A stretch of DNA of 64,000 bases. Origin: Marinicella algicola. GTDB taxonomy: Bacteria > Pseudomonadota > Gammaproteobacteria > Xanthomonadales > Marinicellaceae. Below are positions 29,025-38,280 of this stretch, piece by piece; the stretch's first letter is position 1; each line of letters starts with the position of its first letter. The DNA is taken from positions 126,501 through 190,500 of the forward strand of contig NZ_JAQOMR010000001.1 in the NCBI RefSeq assembly GCF_028401385.1, in the 5' to 3' direction. The notes below the pieces were generated by a model. The model searched no databases. It was not told the origin of the DNA and saw only the letters and a list, made by a program, of their open reading frames with translations. Made by a program: the position numbers and the translations under genes.

Positions 29025-29144
29025 GATTGTTACGATAGTGGCAAATTCGGTCACTCGCAATGATGTTGCCGTCCCGGTAGCGTCATCGTTGCGGGAGGAT
29101 CAAAGTACCTTCCCACAAACAAAATTCGACCCGGGATTAAGACA

Positions 29145-29758
29145 ATGAAATTGATCGGGATGCTGGATTCTCCTTTGTGCGGCGTGTAGCGATTTCCTTT
29201 TACCTTCAGGGCATCAGCTTTGAGCACAGGCCTTTATCCGTCTTCTCTGCCTTCGACGCGTTCGCTGCCATCAACCCAGTCGTGAAAGCGCCGACACTGG
29301 TGATGGATGATGGAACCGCCCTGATGGATTCCGGCCTGATCCTTGAACTTGGCGAGCGGCTGGCCTCTTCCGATCGCAAGCTCACGCCGAGCGATATCGA
29401 TGTGCATGTCCAGGCACAAAGGGTTATCGGCCTGGCACTTGCTGCCTGCGAGAAGACTGTTCAGATAGTCTATGAACACAATCTCCGTCCGGCGGAAAAG
29501 CTGCATCAGCCCTGGATCGATCGCGTCGGCGACCAACTGTCGGAGGCCTATCGGCTGCTGGAGGAGCATGTCAGACAGGCCGACCCTTGGCTCTTCGATG
29601 CCCGCCCGCTTCAGGCAGATATCACGAGTGCCGTCGCATTCCGCTTCTCCCGCGAATCGCTACCGGACCTTGTCGATGCCGAGTCTCACCCGGCACTTAC
29701 CGCTCTGTGCGCTCGCGCGGAGGCGACCACAGCGTTTTCCGCTTTCCCGTTCCCGTAA
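29145..29758 (+). pseudogene. Glutathione S-transferase, frameshift in codon 11
   Basis: About 204-residue GST. The start MKLIGMLDSP (ATG 29145) and the body VRRVAISFYLQGISFEHRPL, VFSAFDAFAAINPVVKAPTL, VLDDG-type ALMDSGLILELGERL are out of register by one base. The sequence CTCCTTTGTGCGG at 29171-29183 has three T where four would give SPFVRRVA in one frame, a one-base homopolymer contraction. The glutathione-binding (MDSGLIL) and C-terminal helical domains are otherwise intact. Divergent from the FtrA-like regulator. Confidence 0.82.
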
Positions 29759-29819
29759 GGCGCAATATCGAATGCGTCATTCACGAATATGAAGATTATG
29801 AGTTTATTGAGGATTGCAG

Positions 29820-30098
29820 ATGCCAGGCATAAAAGTTGGTGATGCTTTAGTCGGCGACAGGTTAGACTGGTTGGCGCTCTGGTCTGGGTACACTCATTTT
29901 TATCTTCGCAAGGTGGAAGAAAGAACTACCCAGAGAACGTGGACGGCCCTCGTTGAAAGAACGGGGCAACCCAATGGGTTCGTGGCTGAAATGAATGGCC
30001 GACTTGTCGGTTTTGCGAATTACTTTTTATACCATCGACTGGTTCAGAAGCCGGGTGTTGTCATGGAAGCTTTCGATCACGCTGGAAGCCGCGTTTAG
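29820..30098 (+). pseudogene. GNAT acetyltransferase, N-terminal third, truncated by an IS3 remnant
   Basis: From ATG 29820 with GAGGA upstream: MPGIKVGDALVGDRLDWLAL, TQRTWTALVERTGQPNGFVA and EMNGRLVGFANYFLYHR, the N-terminal half of a GNAT domain. Native sequence ends at about 30032, where the IS3 fragment begins; the remaining 22 codons to 30098 are IS sequence in a non-transposase frame. The acetyl-CoA-binding loop is missing, so it is inactive. Confidence 0.75.
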
Positions 30099-30533
30099 CA
30101 TTGAAGCCGTCGAGGAAGCGCTCGGCCGATATGGCAAGCCCGAGATATTCAGCAGCGATCAGCGATCGCAGTTTACGTCCATTGATTTTACTGATGTTTT
30201 GAAAGAGGCCGAGATCAAGATCTCGATGGATGGCAAGGGCGCATGGCGCGACAATGTCTTCATTGAACGGCTGTGACGGTCTATCAAATATGAAGAGGTT
30301 TACCTTCACGCCTACAAGTCTGTCGCCGAAGCCAGGGCGGGCATCGGGCGATATCTGACCTTTACAACAGCCGTCGCCCGTATTCATCGCTTGACCGCAA
30401 GACACCCGATCAGGCTTACTTCAACACGCTGCCCGCCATATCAGCGGCAGCATAACGACGCCGGAAACCACTTAAGAACGACCATAAGCCCGTTCAAACA
30501 AACCGAGCCACTTCATTCCGCGGCAGGGCCGCA
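30033..30533 (+). mobile_element. IS3-family remnant (3' part of copy 1-type element)
   Basis: 501 bases nearly identical to positions 3579-4081 of the first IS3 copy, covering the second half of orfB and the right end GGCAGGGCCGCA. It lacks orfA, the first half of orfB and the left end. The orfB piece has extra damage: VERL followed by TGA where copy 1 has TGG, and CTGACCTTTACAAC (three T) where copy 1 has four T. The left breakpoint lies in a GNAT gene and the right end abuts the LacI gene, so it marks a deletion or recombination junction. Confidence 0.88.
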
Positions 30534-31573
30534 ATTCCTCCCACCGGGCCGGTCGTCTTTCGTTCCACCAACTGAACGCCCAGTGTAATACGGCGCGCCG
30601 AATTGAAGGTGGCCAGTGACTGTTGCAGAAGCAGAGTTACGGCCAGGCGGCCCATTTCCGCGCGGTCCATATGCATTGTGGTCAGCGGCGGGGAAGCGTG
30701 CGCGGCGAGCGAAAGGTCATCGAAGCCGATGATGGACAGGTCGTCCGGCACGGAAAGCCCGAGGGAGGACGCGGCCTGCATCACGCCAAGGGCGACCAGA
30801 TCGTTGGCGCAGAAGATTGCCGTGGGCCGTGGGGTGCGCTCACGGAGGATCTCCGTGATCTTGTCGCGGCAGGACAGTGTGAGGAGATCGGGATCGCCGA
30901 CATCGATCACGTGGTGAGCAAACGAAAAGGCGACGCCGGCTTCTTCCATGGCATCGCGGAAGCCGAGCATGCGGCGTTTCAGCGATTCCCGGTAGAGATG
31001 GGTCACGTGAATGATTTCGCGATGGCCAAGCTCCAGCAGGTGTTGAGTGGCCGCCCAGCCGCCGAAATTATAGTCCGGCGAGACACTGGAAAGCTGCATC
31101 TTGCGATCCATGCCATTGACCAGTACCGCAGGGCGACCGGTGGAGCGCACGGCATCGATGACCGGCGTCTCGTCAAGACCGACGAGGATCGCAGCGTCGG
31201 CGCGGATGTTGCGCAGGGTGTCGTAGTCTGCGCTTGTCGGGTCGTTGGATGTCACCAGCGCCAGATCAATATCGATGCTCTCCTCGCGAGCACTTTTGAG
31301 CAGACTGTCGACGATCTGACCGTAAAACACGTCATTGGTGACGTATTTGTCGAGGGTGACCACGAGCGCGGATGATATCCGCGTGGCGATTGTGGCGCGG
31401 CCGCTGCGGCCGCGATAGCCGATTTCCTCCGCGATGCGTGTTACCAGAACCCGATTGGCTGCGCTGACGCCTTCCCGATTGTTGAAGACCTTGGAAACTG
31501 CCGCAACGGATAGTCCGGCGGCTTCTGCGACATCTTTGAGCGTTGGTGCGGGCAATGGTTTCGTCATGATCAT
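30494..31573 (-). CDS. LacI-family transcriptional regulator with IS-encoded C-terminal tail
   Basis: 359-residue LacI/GalR repressor. The helix-turn-helix is at residues 11-32 (TLKDVAEAAGLSVAAVSKVF), then a periplasmic-binding-like ligand domain (AILVGLDETPVIDAVRSTGR, AIFCANDLVALGVMQAASSL, DDLSIIGFDDLSLAAHASPP). The native sequence runs to about TTGPVGG; the last 13 residues, ending ALPRNEVARFV, are read from the IS3 end. Only the extreme C-terminus is lost, so the protein may still work. It precedes the uronide operon in the opposite sense, and its promoter shares an operator-like sequence with that operon. Confidence 0.87.
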   Translation of the reverse strand: MIMTKPLPAPTLKDVAEAAGLSVAAVSKVFNNREGVSAANRVLVTRIAEEIGYRGRSGRATIATRISSALVVTLDKYVTNDVFYGQIVDSLLKSAREESIDIDLALVTSNDPTSADYDTLRNIRADAAILVGLDETPVIDAVRSTGRPAVLVNGMDRKMQLSSVSPDYNFGGWAATQHLLELGHREIIHVTHLYRESLKRRMLGFRDAMEEAGVAFSFAHHVIDVGDPDLLTLSCRDKITEILRERTPRPTAIFCANDLVALGVMQAASSLGLSVPDDLSIIGFDDLSLAAHASPPLTTMHMDRAEMGRLAVTLLLQQSLATFNSARRITLGVQLVERKTTGPVGGIAALPRNEVARFV

Positions 31574-31603
31574 TCCGGTCGCTTGGTCTCTTGCCGGCCT
31601 TAT

Positions 31604-31619
31604 ACGAAACTTTCCGAAA
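31604..31619. promoter_or_regulatory. Operator-like site upstream of lacI
   Basis: ACGAAACTTTCCGAAA, 31 bp upstream of the LacI start codon, inside a pair of GAAACTTTC palindromes (31606-31614 and 31617-31625). A 14-of-16 match lies in the GH88/TRAP divergent promoter (32874-32889). Probably the binding site of this LacI regulator, giving autoregulation. Confidence 0.65.
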
Positions 31620-31652
31620 CTTTCCTATTCCCATCACGCGTTGAAGTCGTTT

Positions 31653-32837
31653 TTACCAGAAAAACCGAGTGTGCCCGTCGGAGCGCATCAGCGCTTCCAT
31701 GAAATAATAGTCGCCATAAGGCAGCATCGTGTCGCAGCGTCCGGCAGGAACATGCGCGGCGCCATGGGCCAGAAGCCCCTGGGCACCTTCGGTCTTGGTC
31801 AGATCGCAGGTCAAAAGCAACCCGTCTATCAGGCGATCGGCAAAGGCGCGCCATCGCAGGGCTTCTTCTGCGGGGATATCCTGATCCGCCAGCAGGTAAA
31901 GCCCTGCCGCCATGACGGCGCCTGCTGAGGAATCGATGTAAGGCGTCTCGGTCTCGGGCAGGTTGAAATCCCAGACAGGAACGGAGGCAGAGCCGACCAG
32001 CGCCTCGGCCTTCGCAGAGAGCCTGCGTGCGACCTCGAGATGAGCAGGGTCTTTGGTCGCCGCATAGCACTGTGCAAATCCATGCATCAACCAGGCCTGA
32101 CCACGGGCCCAGCATGACGAATCTGCGTATCCCTGATGGGTTTCGCCGCGAATGGGTTCGCCGGTTGACGAGTCGAAGACGAAGGTGTGGAAGCTGGTAT
32201 CATCATCCCGGACAAGACAGGTGGCGGCAGTGGCGGCATGGATCTGCGCGACATCGCGGTAATCTTCAACCGCAGTCTCGCGGTGCGCCCAGTAGAGAAG
32301 CGCGAGGTTCTGCATGGTGTCGGCTATCATTCTGCCGTTGGCGAAGGCTGCCTTCTCCCGGTCATGCGTGCCCTGTGCGCTCCAAGCCTGGATATAGCCG
32401 CCTTCTGGCCTGAACCGCGCCAACAGGGCGTCGGCGGCTGCAAGGCCCATTGCGCGGGCTGACTTGTCGCCTGTCATCAGCCACTCGGCGACGGAAGAGA
32501 GTGAAAACTGGAAGCCCAGATCATGATCGCGCAGCCGTCGATCGCGGAGGACCTGTTCAAATTCGGGCCTTCTCGCCTTGGCCGCATTCTTGAATGTGCT
32601 GCTGCCGGTCAGCTGACAGGCAAGCCAGAGTTGTCCCGTCTGGAAGCCCATCACCCAATCTGCGCCGTTGCAGTAGATCCAGCGGTTGTCAGCATTGCCG
32701 ATCTTGGGGTTGCGCAGACCGACGGCCGGCATTTGCTGATGGATGCGTTCAACACAGCGTGTCAGGGCTTCCTGATGCGCGACGTTTGTATGCACGTCGG
32801 ATTCCTTTGCGAAATACGAGTCGGCGATACGGTTCAT
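31653..32837 (-). CDS. Glycoside hydrolase family 88, unsaturated glucuronyl hydrolase
   Basis: 394-residue (alpha/alpha)6-barrel enzyme that hydrates the double bond of 4,5-unsaturated uronic acids at the end of oligosaccharides made by polysaccharide lyases, releasing the keto-uronate. The two conserved Asp are at residue 106 in RDHDLGFQFS and residue 173 in GRMIADTMQNLALLYWA; GYADSSCWARGQAWLMHGFA is the family's typical GYxDxSxWARGQAW block. No signal peptide, so cytoplasmic. ATG 32837 with AGAGGA upstream. It is divergent from the TRAP importer, which probably brings in the unsaturated sugar. Intact. Confidence 0.9.
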   Translation of the reverse strand: MNRIADSYFAKESDVHTNVAHQEALTRCVERIHQQMPAVGLRNPKIGNADNRWIYCNGADWVMGFQTGQLWLACQLTGSSTFKNAAKARRPEFEQVLRDRRLRDHDLGFQFSLSSVAEWLMTGDKSARAMGLAAADALLARFRPEGGYIQAWSAQGTHDREKAAFANGRMIADTMQNLALLYWAHRETAVEDYRDVAQIHAATAATCLVRDDDTSFHTFVFDSSTGEPIRGETHQGYADSSCWARGQAWLMHGFAQCYAATKDPAHLEVARRLSAKAEALVGSASVPVWDFNLPETETPYIDSSAGAVMAAGLYLLADQDIPAEEALRWRAFADRLIDGLLLTCDLTKTEGAQGLLAHGAAHVPAGRCDTMLPYGDYYFMEALMRSDGHTRFFW

Positions 32838-33128
32838 GGGGTGTATTCCTCTTGGCGAAATCAACGCCTCCAATTTCGTAAACTTTCGTTATTTCGTCAA
32901 TAGAGAAAATTTGTGTTGACCTTTCGTGTCCCTTGGCAGTACCACTGTAACTGTTCACGCTGCTCAAGATCGTCACTGCAGCGTGGGCGCGGAGGACGAT
33001 ATGAATTTTCGGTTGGCTCGGAAGTCCGGCCGGCAGGCTCCGCAAAAGGGGCCGCAACTCCATCCGAAAGGGTGGTCTGGTCAGGAGGTCCCCGGTCTTT
33101 GCCATGACGATCAGCTTAGGGAAGGAAA
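32838..33128. promoter_or_regulatory. GH88/TRAP divergent promoter region with LacI-type operator
   Basis: 291-bp gap between two divergent operons. TTTCGTAAACTTTCGT at 32874-32889, read on the minus strand as ACGAAAGTTTACGAAA, matches the site upstream of the LacI gene at 14 of 16 bases. A possible -35 element TTGACC lies at 32916-32921. The remainder up to the dctP ribosome binding site (GGGAAGG at 33119) shows no gene. Confidence 0.65.
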
Positions 33129-34118
33129 ATGAAAGTTTCTCGCAAAATTATGGGACTGGCCTGCGTTCTCGCCGTTTTCGCGACCGGCGCCGAGGCCAAG
33201 ACCTACAAGCTCGCTCACAATGTTCAGCCCGATAGCACAGCAGGATATATGCTCTCCGAGTTCGCCGAGCGGGTCGAGGAAGGGACCGACGGCCGGGTAA
33301 AGATCAAGATCTTTGCCAACGGCGTGCTCGGCGACCAGCTTGACTATTTCTCGCAGATTCAGAAGGGCGTCATTGATCTGGGTCTCGTCAACAGCGCTGC
33401 ACTCGAAAATGTCATTCCGGCCTATGGCGTCGTCAATTTGCCCTATATCTTCCGCACATCTGAAGAGTATGGCGCGGTGATGGCCGATCCCGGCGTGCGT
33501 GCAGCGCTTTTCGATGAGGCCGGCAAACACAATTTCGTGCCGCTTGGATTTCTCTCATCGGGTTTCCGGTCGATCTACACGACTTCACCGGTCGCAAATA
33601 TTGACGACCTCCAGGGCAAGAAGCTCCGTACGATGAGTTCCGAGACCTACATCGAAATGCTGGATCGCTTCGGCACTGTTCCGACGCCGCTTTCCTTCGG
33701 TGAACTTTATTCCGGCCTGCAGCAGGGTGTTGTTGACGGTGCGGAAGGCGGGCTTGCGGGGCTGTGGTCGGCAAAATTCGGCGAAGTCGCTAAATATGCG
33801 CTGGAGACCGAACAGACGCGCCTCACCGATTTCGTTGTCGCCAGCCAGAAGTTCGAGGACAGCCTGCCTGCGGAAGATCTGGAAGTTGTGAATGCCGTCT
33901 TCGCCGACATCTCGGCCCGTTCGATTGAAATTGCCGATCGCAGCGAAGCCGAGGATCTGCAGAAAGCCGTCGATCAACTTGGTGTCGAGGTCATCCAGAT
34001 CGACAAGGAGCCGCTGATGAAATCGGTCGAACCGATGTACACGGAAGCGGCCAAGGACCCCGGCAAGGCTGCCTTGCTGGAGGCCATCTTTGCGATCGAA
34101 GGTCGCCAACTCAACTAG
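33129..34118 (+). CDS. TRAP transporter substrate-binding protein, DctP family
   Basis: 329-residue periplasmic solute-binding protein. The signal peptide is residues 1-23 (positively charged start, hydrophobic core, cleavage after AEA). The DctP fold shows TYKLAHNVQPDSTAGYMLSE, VKIKIFANGVLGDQLDYFSQ, LDDLQGKKLRTMSS-type loop (NIDDLQGKKLRTMSSETYIE, carrying the ligand-binding Arg) and LYSGLQQGVVDGAEGG. Its GH88 neighbour suggests an unsaturated uronate or uronide ligand; that is inference. First gene of the dctP-Q-M-DUF2264 transcript; ribosome site GGGAAGG upstream. Confidence 0.92.
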   Translation: MKVSRKIMGLACVLAVFATGAEAKTYKLAHNVQPDSTAGYMLSEFAERVEEGTDGRVKIKIFANGVLGDQLDYFSQIQKGVIDLGLVNSAALENVIPAYGVVNLPYIFRTSEEYGAVMADPGVRAALFDEAGKHNFVPLGFLSSGFRSIYTTSPVANIDDLQGKKLRTMSSETYIEMLDRFGTVPTPLSFGELYSGLQQGVVDGAEGGLAGLWSAKFGEVAKYALETEQTRLTDFVVASQKFEDSLPAEDLEVVNAVFADISARSIEIADRSEAEDLQKAVDQLGVEVIQIDKEPLMKSVEPMYTEAAKDPGKAALLEAIFAIEGRQLN

Positions 34119-34214
34119 AGAGATGCGGGCGGCGCCACCGGGGTCGCCCGTTGACATTTTTCAGGGTGCCGACCGGGCGCAATCTGCCGAGCCGCTCCAT
34201 CCGGGACGAGATCC

Positions 34215-34823
34215 ATGACCAAGCAATCAGAACCTGCATTTGATGAAGTCCTGCGCGAAGATGGCCTGTTCTCGCGCGCCTATAACGGCCTGACACATAC
34301 ACTCGGCGTCGTCCTTGCCCTGCTTTTGGCAATGATGTCTGTGCTGATTTCCTATCAGGTGATCTCCCGATACTTTTTCAACGCGCCGAGCAGCCTGACG
34401 GAAGAACTGTTGCGTTACTCGCTGATATGGCTCGGTATTCTTGGCTCGGCCTACTGCTTCATGCTGAACAAGCATCTGAACCTGCCGCTCCTGGTCGATG
34501 CGCTGAGCCCACGCCGGGCCGGCAGGCTCAACGCCTTCAACGCAGCGCTGACATTCCTGTTCGGGGCGCTTCTGGCATGGGGCGGCTATCACTCGATGAT
34601 TGGCAATGCGCTGACCCTCACACCAATGCTTCATGTCGCCGTGGGCACGCTGCAAAGCGTGCTGCTGATCGCCGGTCTGCTGATTTGTCTGTCGCAGCTT
34701 GTTGTGCTGGCAATGCTGATCCGCTCAGGTCAGACGCGTGTGGTGGATGTCGTTTTCGTCATCGCCTTGATCACGGCATTCATCTTTCTTGCCAGCGTCT
34801 TCCGGGAACCGACACTTATATGA
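34215..34823 (+). CDS. TRAP transporter small permease, DctQ family
   Basis: 202-residue inner-membrane protein with four predicted helices: VVLALLLAMMSVLISYQVIS, SLIWLGILGSAYCFM, FLFGALLAWGGYHSM and SVLLIAGLLICLSQLVVLAM. ISRYFFNAPSSLTEELLRYS is the typical DctQ motif. It scaffolds the large subunit. Its stop overlaps the dctM start (ATGA at 34820-34823), so the two subunits are translationally coupled. Confidence 0.9.
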   Translation: MTKQSEPAFDEVLREDGLFSRAYNGLTHTLGVVLALLLAMMSVLISYQVISRYFFNAPSSLTEELLRYSLIWLGILGSAYCFMLNKHLNLPLLVDALSPRRAGRLNAFNAALTFLFGALLAWGGYHSMIGNALTLTPMLHVAVGTLQSVLLIAGLLICLSQLVVLAMLIRSGQTRVVDVVFVIALITAFIFLASVFREPTLI

Positions 34824-36142
34824 GCTGGGTCGATAACCACCTCGAACTGTTCTCGATCATCATTTTATTCGGCACGCTGTTTGCCTTGCTGGTTCTGGGA
34901 ACATCAATCGCTGTCGGTCTGGCGTTTTCAGGGATCCTAACGCTCAGCCTGCAGGTCGACACCGCGCAGCTTTTCTCGACCATGGGTGAGAAACTGTTCA
35001 ATGGTCTCGACAGTTTCGGATTTCTGGCGCTTCCCTTTTTCGTGCTGGCCGGAAACATCATGAACCAGGCCGGCATTGCCCGCCGTCTCATCGATTTCGC
35101 CATGCTACTTGGCCGGCGTATTCCCGGCAGCCTGTGGCAGACCAATGCGCTGGCCAACATGCTGTTCGGTTCGCTCTCCGGTTCAGGCATTGCCGCTGCG
35201 ACCGCCATCGGCGGCATCGTCACGCCGATCGCGCGCGAGGAAAAATACGACATGCCGATCACCACGGCGGTGAATGCGGCATCGGCTCCATGCGGCATGC
35301 TGATCCCGCCATCGGGCGCGCTGATCGTCTATTCGCTGATTACCGGCGGCAGCGCCTCGATTGTCGCCCTGTTTCTTGCAGGCTATGTCCCGGGCATCAT
35401 CATGGGTGCTACGGTCATGATAGTCGCCTACATCTACGCGAAAAAGCGGAAATATGCGACCGACAAGAGCCCTTTCCGCATGAGCGAGGTGTCCCGCACC
35501 TTCCTGCGGGCGGCACCCAGCCTCATGCTTGTGGTCGTGGTTATCGGCGGCATCGTCATGGGCGTCTTTACCGCGACGGAAGGCTCTGGCATTGCGGTGC
35601 TCTACAGCTTCATCCTGGCGCTTTTCTATCGCAGCCTGACGCCGAAGACCCTGCTTAAGGTTCTGATCGAAACGGCTGCGGCGACCGGTATCATCCTGTT
35701 CCTGATCGCCTGCTCGAACCTGATGAGCTGGAGCATGACCTTTGCCTCGATCCCCGACACGATCGGCGAGATGCTGACCAGTCTCAGCGACAACAAATAC
35801 GTTATCCTGTTGCTGATCAATGTGGCGCTTCTGATCGTCGGCGTGTTCATGGACATGGCACCGGCGCAATTGATCTTCACCCCCATCTTCTATCCCGTCG
35901 TCACTGCAATGGGCGTCGATCCCGTCCATTTCGGCGTGCTGATGGTCTATAATCTGTCGATGGGCGTCGTCACGCCGCCGGTCGGAACCGTACTCTTCGT
36001 GTCATGCAGCGTGTCGGGTGAAAAGATCACCAAGGTTGTGGGGCCGCTTTTGCCGATCTTTCTGGTCCAGATCCTCGGGCTCCTGCTGATCACCTTCGTG
36101 CCGGCCCTGTCGCTGACGTTGCCGCGTCTGTTCGGCGTTTGA
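34820..36142 (+). CDS. TRAP transporter large permease, DctM family
   Basis: 440-residue, multi-helix subunit that carries out sodium-coupled transport. Conserved segments include FGFLALPFFVLAGNIMNQAG, NALANMLFGSLSGSGIAAAT (conserved Ser-Gly-Ser substrate loop), SAPCGMLIPPSGALIVYSLI and NLSMGVVTPPVGTVLFVSCS. All are normal. The start ATG 34820 overlaps the dctQ stop. With dctP and dctQ it forms a complete tripartite transporter. Confidence 0.93.
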   Translation: MSWVDNHLELFSIIILFGTLFALLVLGTSIAVGLAFSGILTLSLQVDTAQLFSTMGEKLFNGLDSFGFLALPFFVLAGNIMNQAGIARRLIDFAMLLGRRIPGSLWQTNALANMLFGSLSGSGIAAATAIGGIVTPIAREEKYDMPITTAVNAASAPCGMLIPPSGALIVYSLITGGSASIVALFLAGYVPGIIMGATVMIVAYIYAKKRKYATDKSPFRMSEVSRTFLRAAPSLMLVVVVIGGIVMGVFTATEGSGIAVLYSFILALFYRSLTPKTLLKVLIETAAATGIILFLIACSNLMSWSMTFASIPDTIGEMLTSLSDNKYVILLLINVALLIVGVFMDMAPAQLIFTPIFYPVVTAMGVDPVHFGVLMVYNLSMGVVTPPVGTVLFVSCSVSGEKITKVVGPLLPIFLVQILGLLLITFVPALSLTLPRLFGV

Positions 36143-36203
36143 TATCGGTGCGCTGGCGGGCTTGGCCCGCCAAGGTCTTCTCCCGTATTTCCGGTGATCC
36201 GTC

Positions 36204-37942
36204 ATGTCTCTTCTGCTCAAAGGTTTTTCCGACAACCCGATGACATCCCGCGCCGATTTTCAGCGCGCTCTCGAAGTCCTTGTCATGCAGCTCTTGCCGC
36301 ATCTTGAAGCCGGTGGTGCTGCCATCGATCTGGAGGAAGGTGCGGCGAAATTCGATATGCGGGCGGCCTCGCTCGAAGGCGTGGCGCGGCCGTTCTGGGG
36401 TCTTGTTCCCTATGGACTGGGCGGTGGTGCGTTCGGTCACTGGCAGGTCTTCCGAAATGCGCTCGCAGAAGGCACCGATCCCGACTCCCCCGCTACTGGG
36501 GCGCGGTGGGAGATATGGATCAACGTTCGGTCGAGATGGCGGCGATCGGCTTTCTTCTGGCCGCGTTTCCCTCCGAAGGGTGGGCACCGCTGCCCTCGCG
36601 TGTGAAGGAAAATCTTGCCGTCTGGCTCGCCGACATCCAGAAGCGTGTCCTTTCACAGAACAACTGGCTGTTTTTCACCGTGCTGGTTCAGGAAGGGCTG
36701 CGCAGGGCCGGGCGCAGCGATCTTGTCGATGACGCGGTGGAGATACGCAACCTCCGCCAACTCGCCGACTGGTACCGGGTCGATGGCTGGTATGGCGATG
36801 GCGGCTCCGGCGCGATCGATCACTATGGCGGCTTCGCGATGCATTTCTACGGGCTGCTCTACGCCTGGCTCAAGGGTGACGCAGGGGATGAATTTTCAGA
36901 TCTCTTCCGCACCCGCGCTCGCGTCTTTGCCGAACCCTTTGCGCACTGGTTTGCCGAAAACGGCGAGGCGATGATCGAGGGTCGTTCGCTGACCTATCGT
37001 TTCGCCACTGCGGGTTTCTGGGGCATGCTGGCGCTCAGCGGCGAGCGGCCGCTTCCGGTTGGCCAGATCAAGGGGCTGTGGGCGCGGCAGCTGCGGCTTT
37101 GGCGAAAGCGTCCGATTTTCCGGCCGGACGGCGTGCTTTCGCGCGGCTATGCCTATCCGAACCTCGGTGTTTGCGAGGAGTATAATTCGCCGACGTCGCC
37201 ATACTGGGCGCTGAAAGCCTTTATGCCGCTGGCGATGTCGGAGGACGCGGATTTCTGGCAGGCGGAAGAAGAACCGCTTGACGCGCCGCGCAAGGTCTAC
37301 CCCATGCCAGGATGCGACACGCTTGTTCAGCGGACCGGCGGCCACGCCATCGCTCATTTTGCCGCACCGATCCACCGATGGCTGCAGATCGACAAATACA
37401 ACAAGTTTGCCTATTCGACGCTTTGCGGTTTTGACGTCGGCGCGCTCCAATATGCCGATATGAACCAATTCGGCGACAATATTCTGGCTTTCAGCTTCGA
37501 TGGCGGTGCCAACTGGCAGATGCGGCAGCAGAACCTTTCGGTTTCCGTTGACCGCGAAACGCTTTCAGTGCGTTGGAGAAGCGGATTGCAGGAGGTCGAA
37601 ACGACAATCACTATTATCGGCGATGGTCGGTTTACCCGCGAGCACCGTTTTGTTCTGGACCGGCCGGCAAGTCTCGTCGAAACTGGCTTTGCCGTGAATC
37701 AGTGGTATCAGGAGGCAGAAAGGCTGGACGGCGACGCTGAAATGGCGCTGGTTCTGAAGGGAGAAAACGCGGTCTCCGCGATCTCCGCGCGGGGTGACCT
37801 GCCACGCGCGAAAATCGACAGTAGCCGCACCAACACCAACATGCTCTCACCGCGAACCCGCATCCCCGGTCTGCGGCTGGAGCTTTCCGCAGGCTATCAT
37901 GTAGTAGAACACGAGTTCCGCCTCGCCAAAATCAACGGTTGA
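36204..37942 (+). pseudogene. DUF2264-family protein, one frameshift
   Basis: About 580 residues in two frames. The first, from ATG 36204: MSLLLKGFSDNPMTSRADFQ to ASLEGVARPFWGLVPYGLGG. The second, from YWGAVGDMDQRSVEMAAIGF through NNWLFFTVLVQEGLRRAGRS, YGDGGSGAIDHYGGFAMHFY and ALKAFMPLAMSEDADFW to the stop at 37942. At 36487-36491 there are five C where six would keep the frame (S-P-R-Y-W), a homopolymer contraction. The family lies in uronide and pectin clusters and contains an (alpha/alpha)6-like N-terminal domain; its reaction is not established to my knowledge. Last gene of the TRAP transcript. Confidence 0.82.
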
Positions 37943-38245
37943 TCGTGCCGCTTGTCCGTTGCTCAAGAACGATCCTTCCGCACGAAGCACGGAAAATGTG
38001 GACGCTGCCAACGCCCTCTATAACAACGGCTCCATCAGCCATAAATCTTGTCGGCGTCTCCGACACCTGCTTGTCAGACGTATGCTCATGCTTCAAGAGA
38101 TAAGGGAGACCTACGAGTACCAGGACGGGTCGGCCCGCACTAGCCACGCCGATCGCGCGCGCTGCAACGCTGTACCGGCAGGCGTCATTCCGGGGACACT
38201 TGCGTGGCAAGGTGGTGGTTATCTACACGTTCCAGCAAAACAGTG

Positions 38246-38268
38246 TCCAAGTCCTGCCCCCGCAACCA
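38246..38268 (+). other. tRNA-fMet-like 3' terminal fragment
   Basis: The segment ends AGTCCTGCCCCCGCAACCA and matches, from memory, the 3' end of alphaproteobacterial initiator tRNA genes (T-arm 3' strand, CCCCGC acceptor strand, A and CCA) with about one mismatch over 21 bases. The upstream sequence does not form the rest of a tRNA. Such 3' fragments are left by integrases that use tRNA genes as attachment sites. It could instead be chance similarity. Confidence 0.4.
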
Positions 38269-38280
38269 CCGATTCCAACC

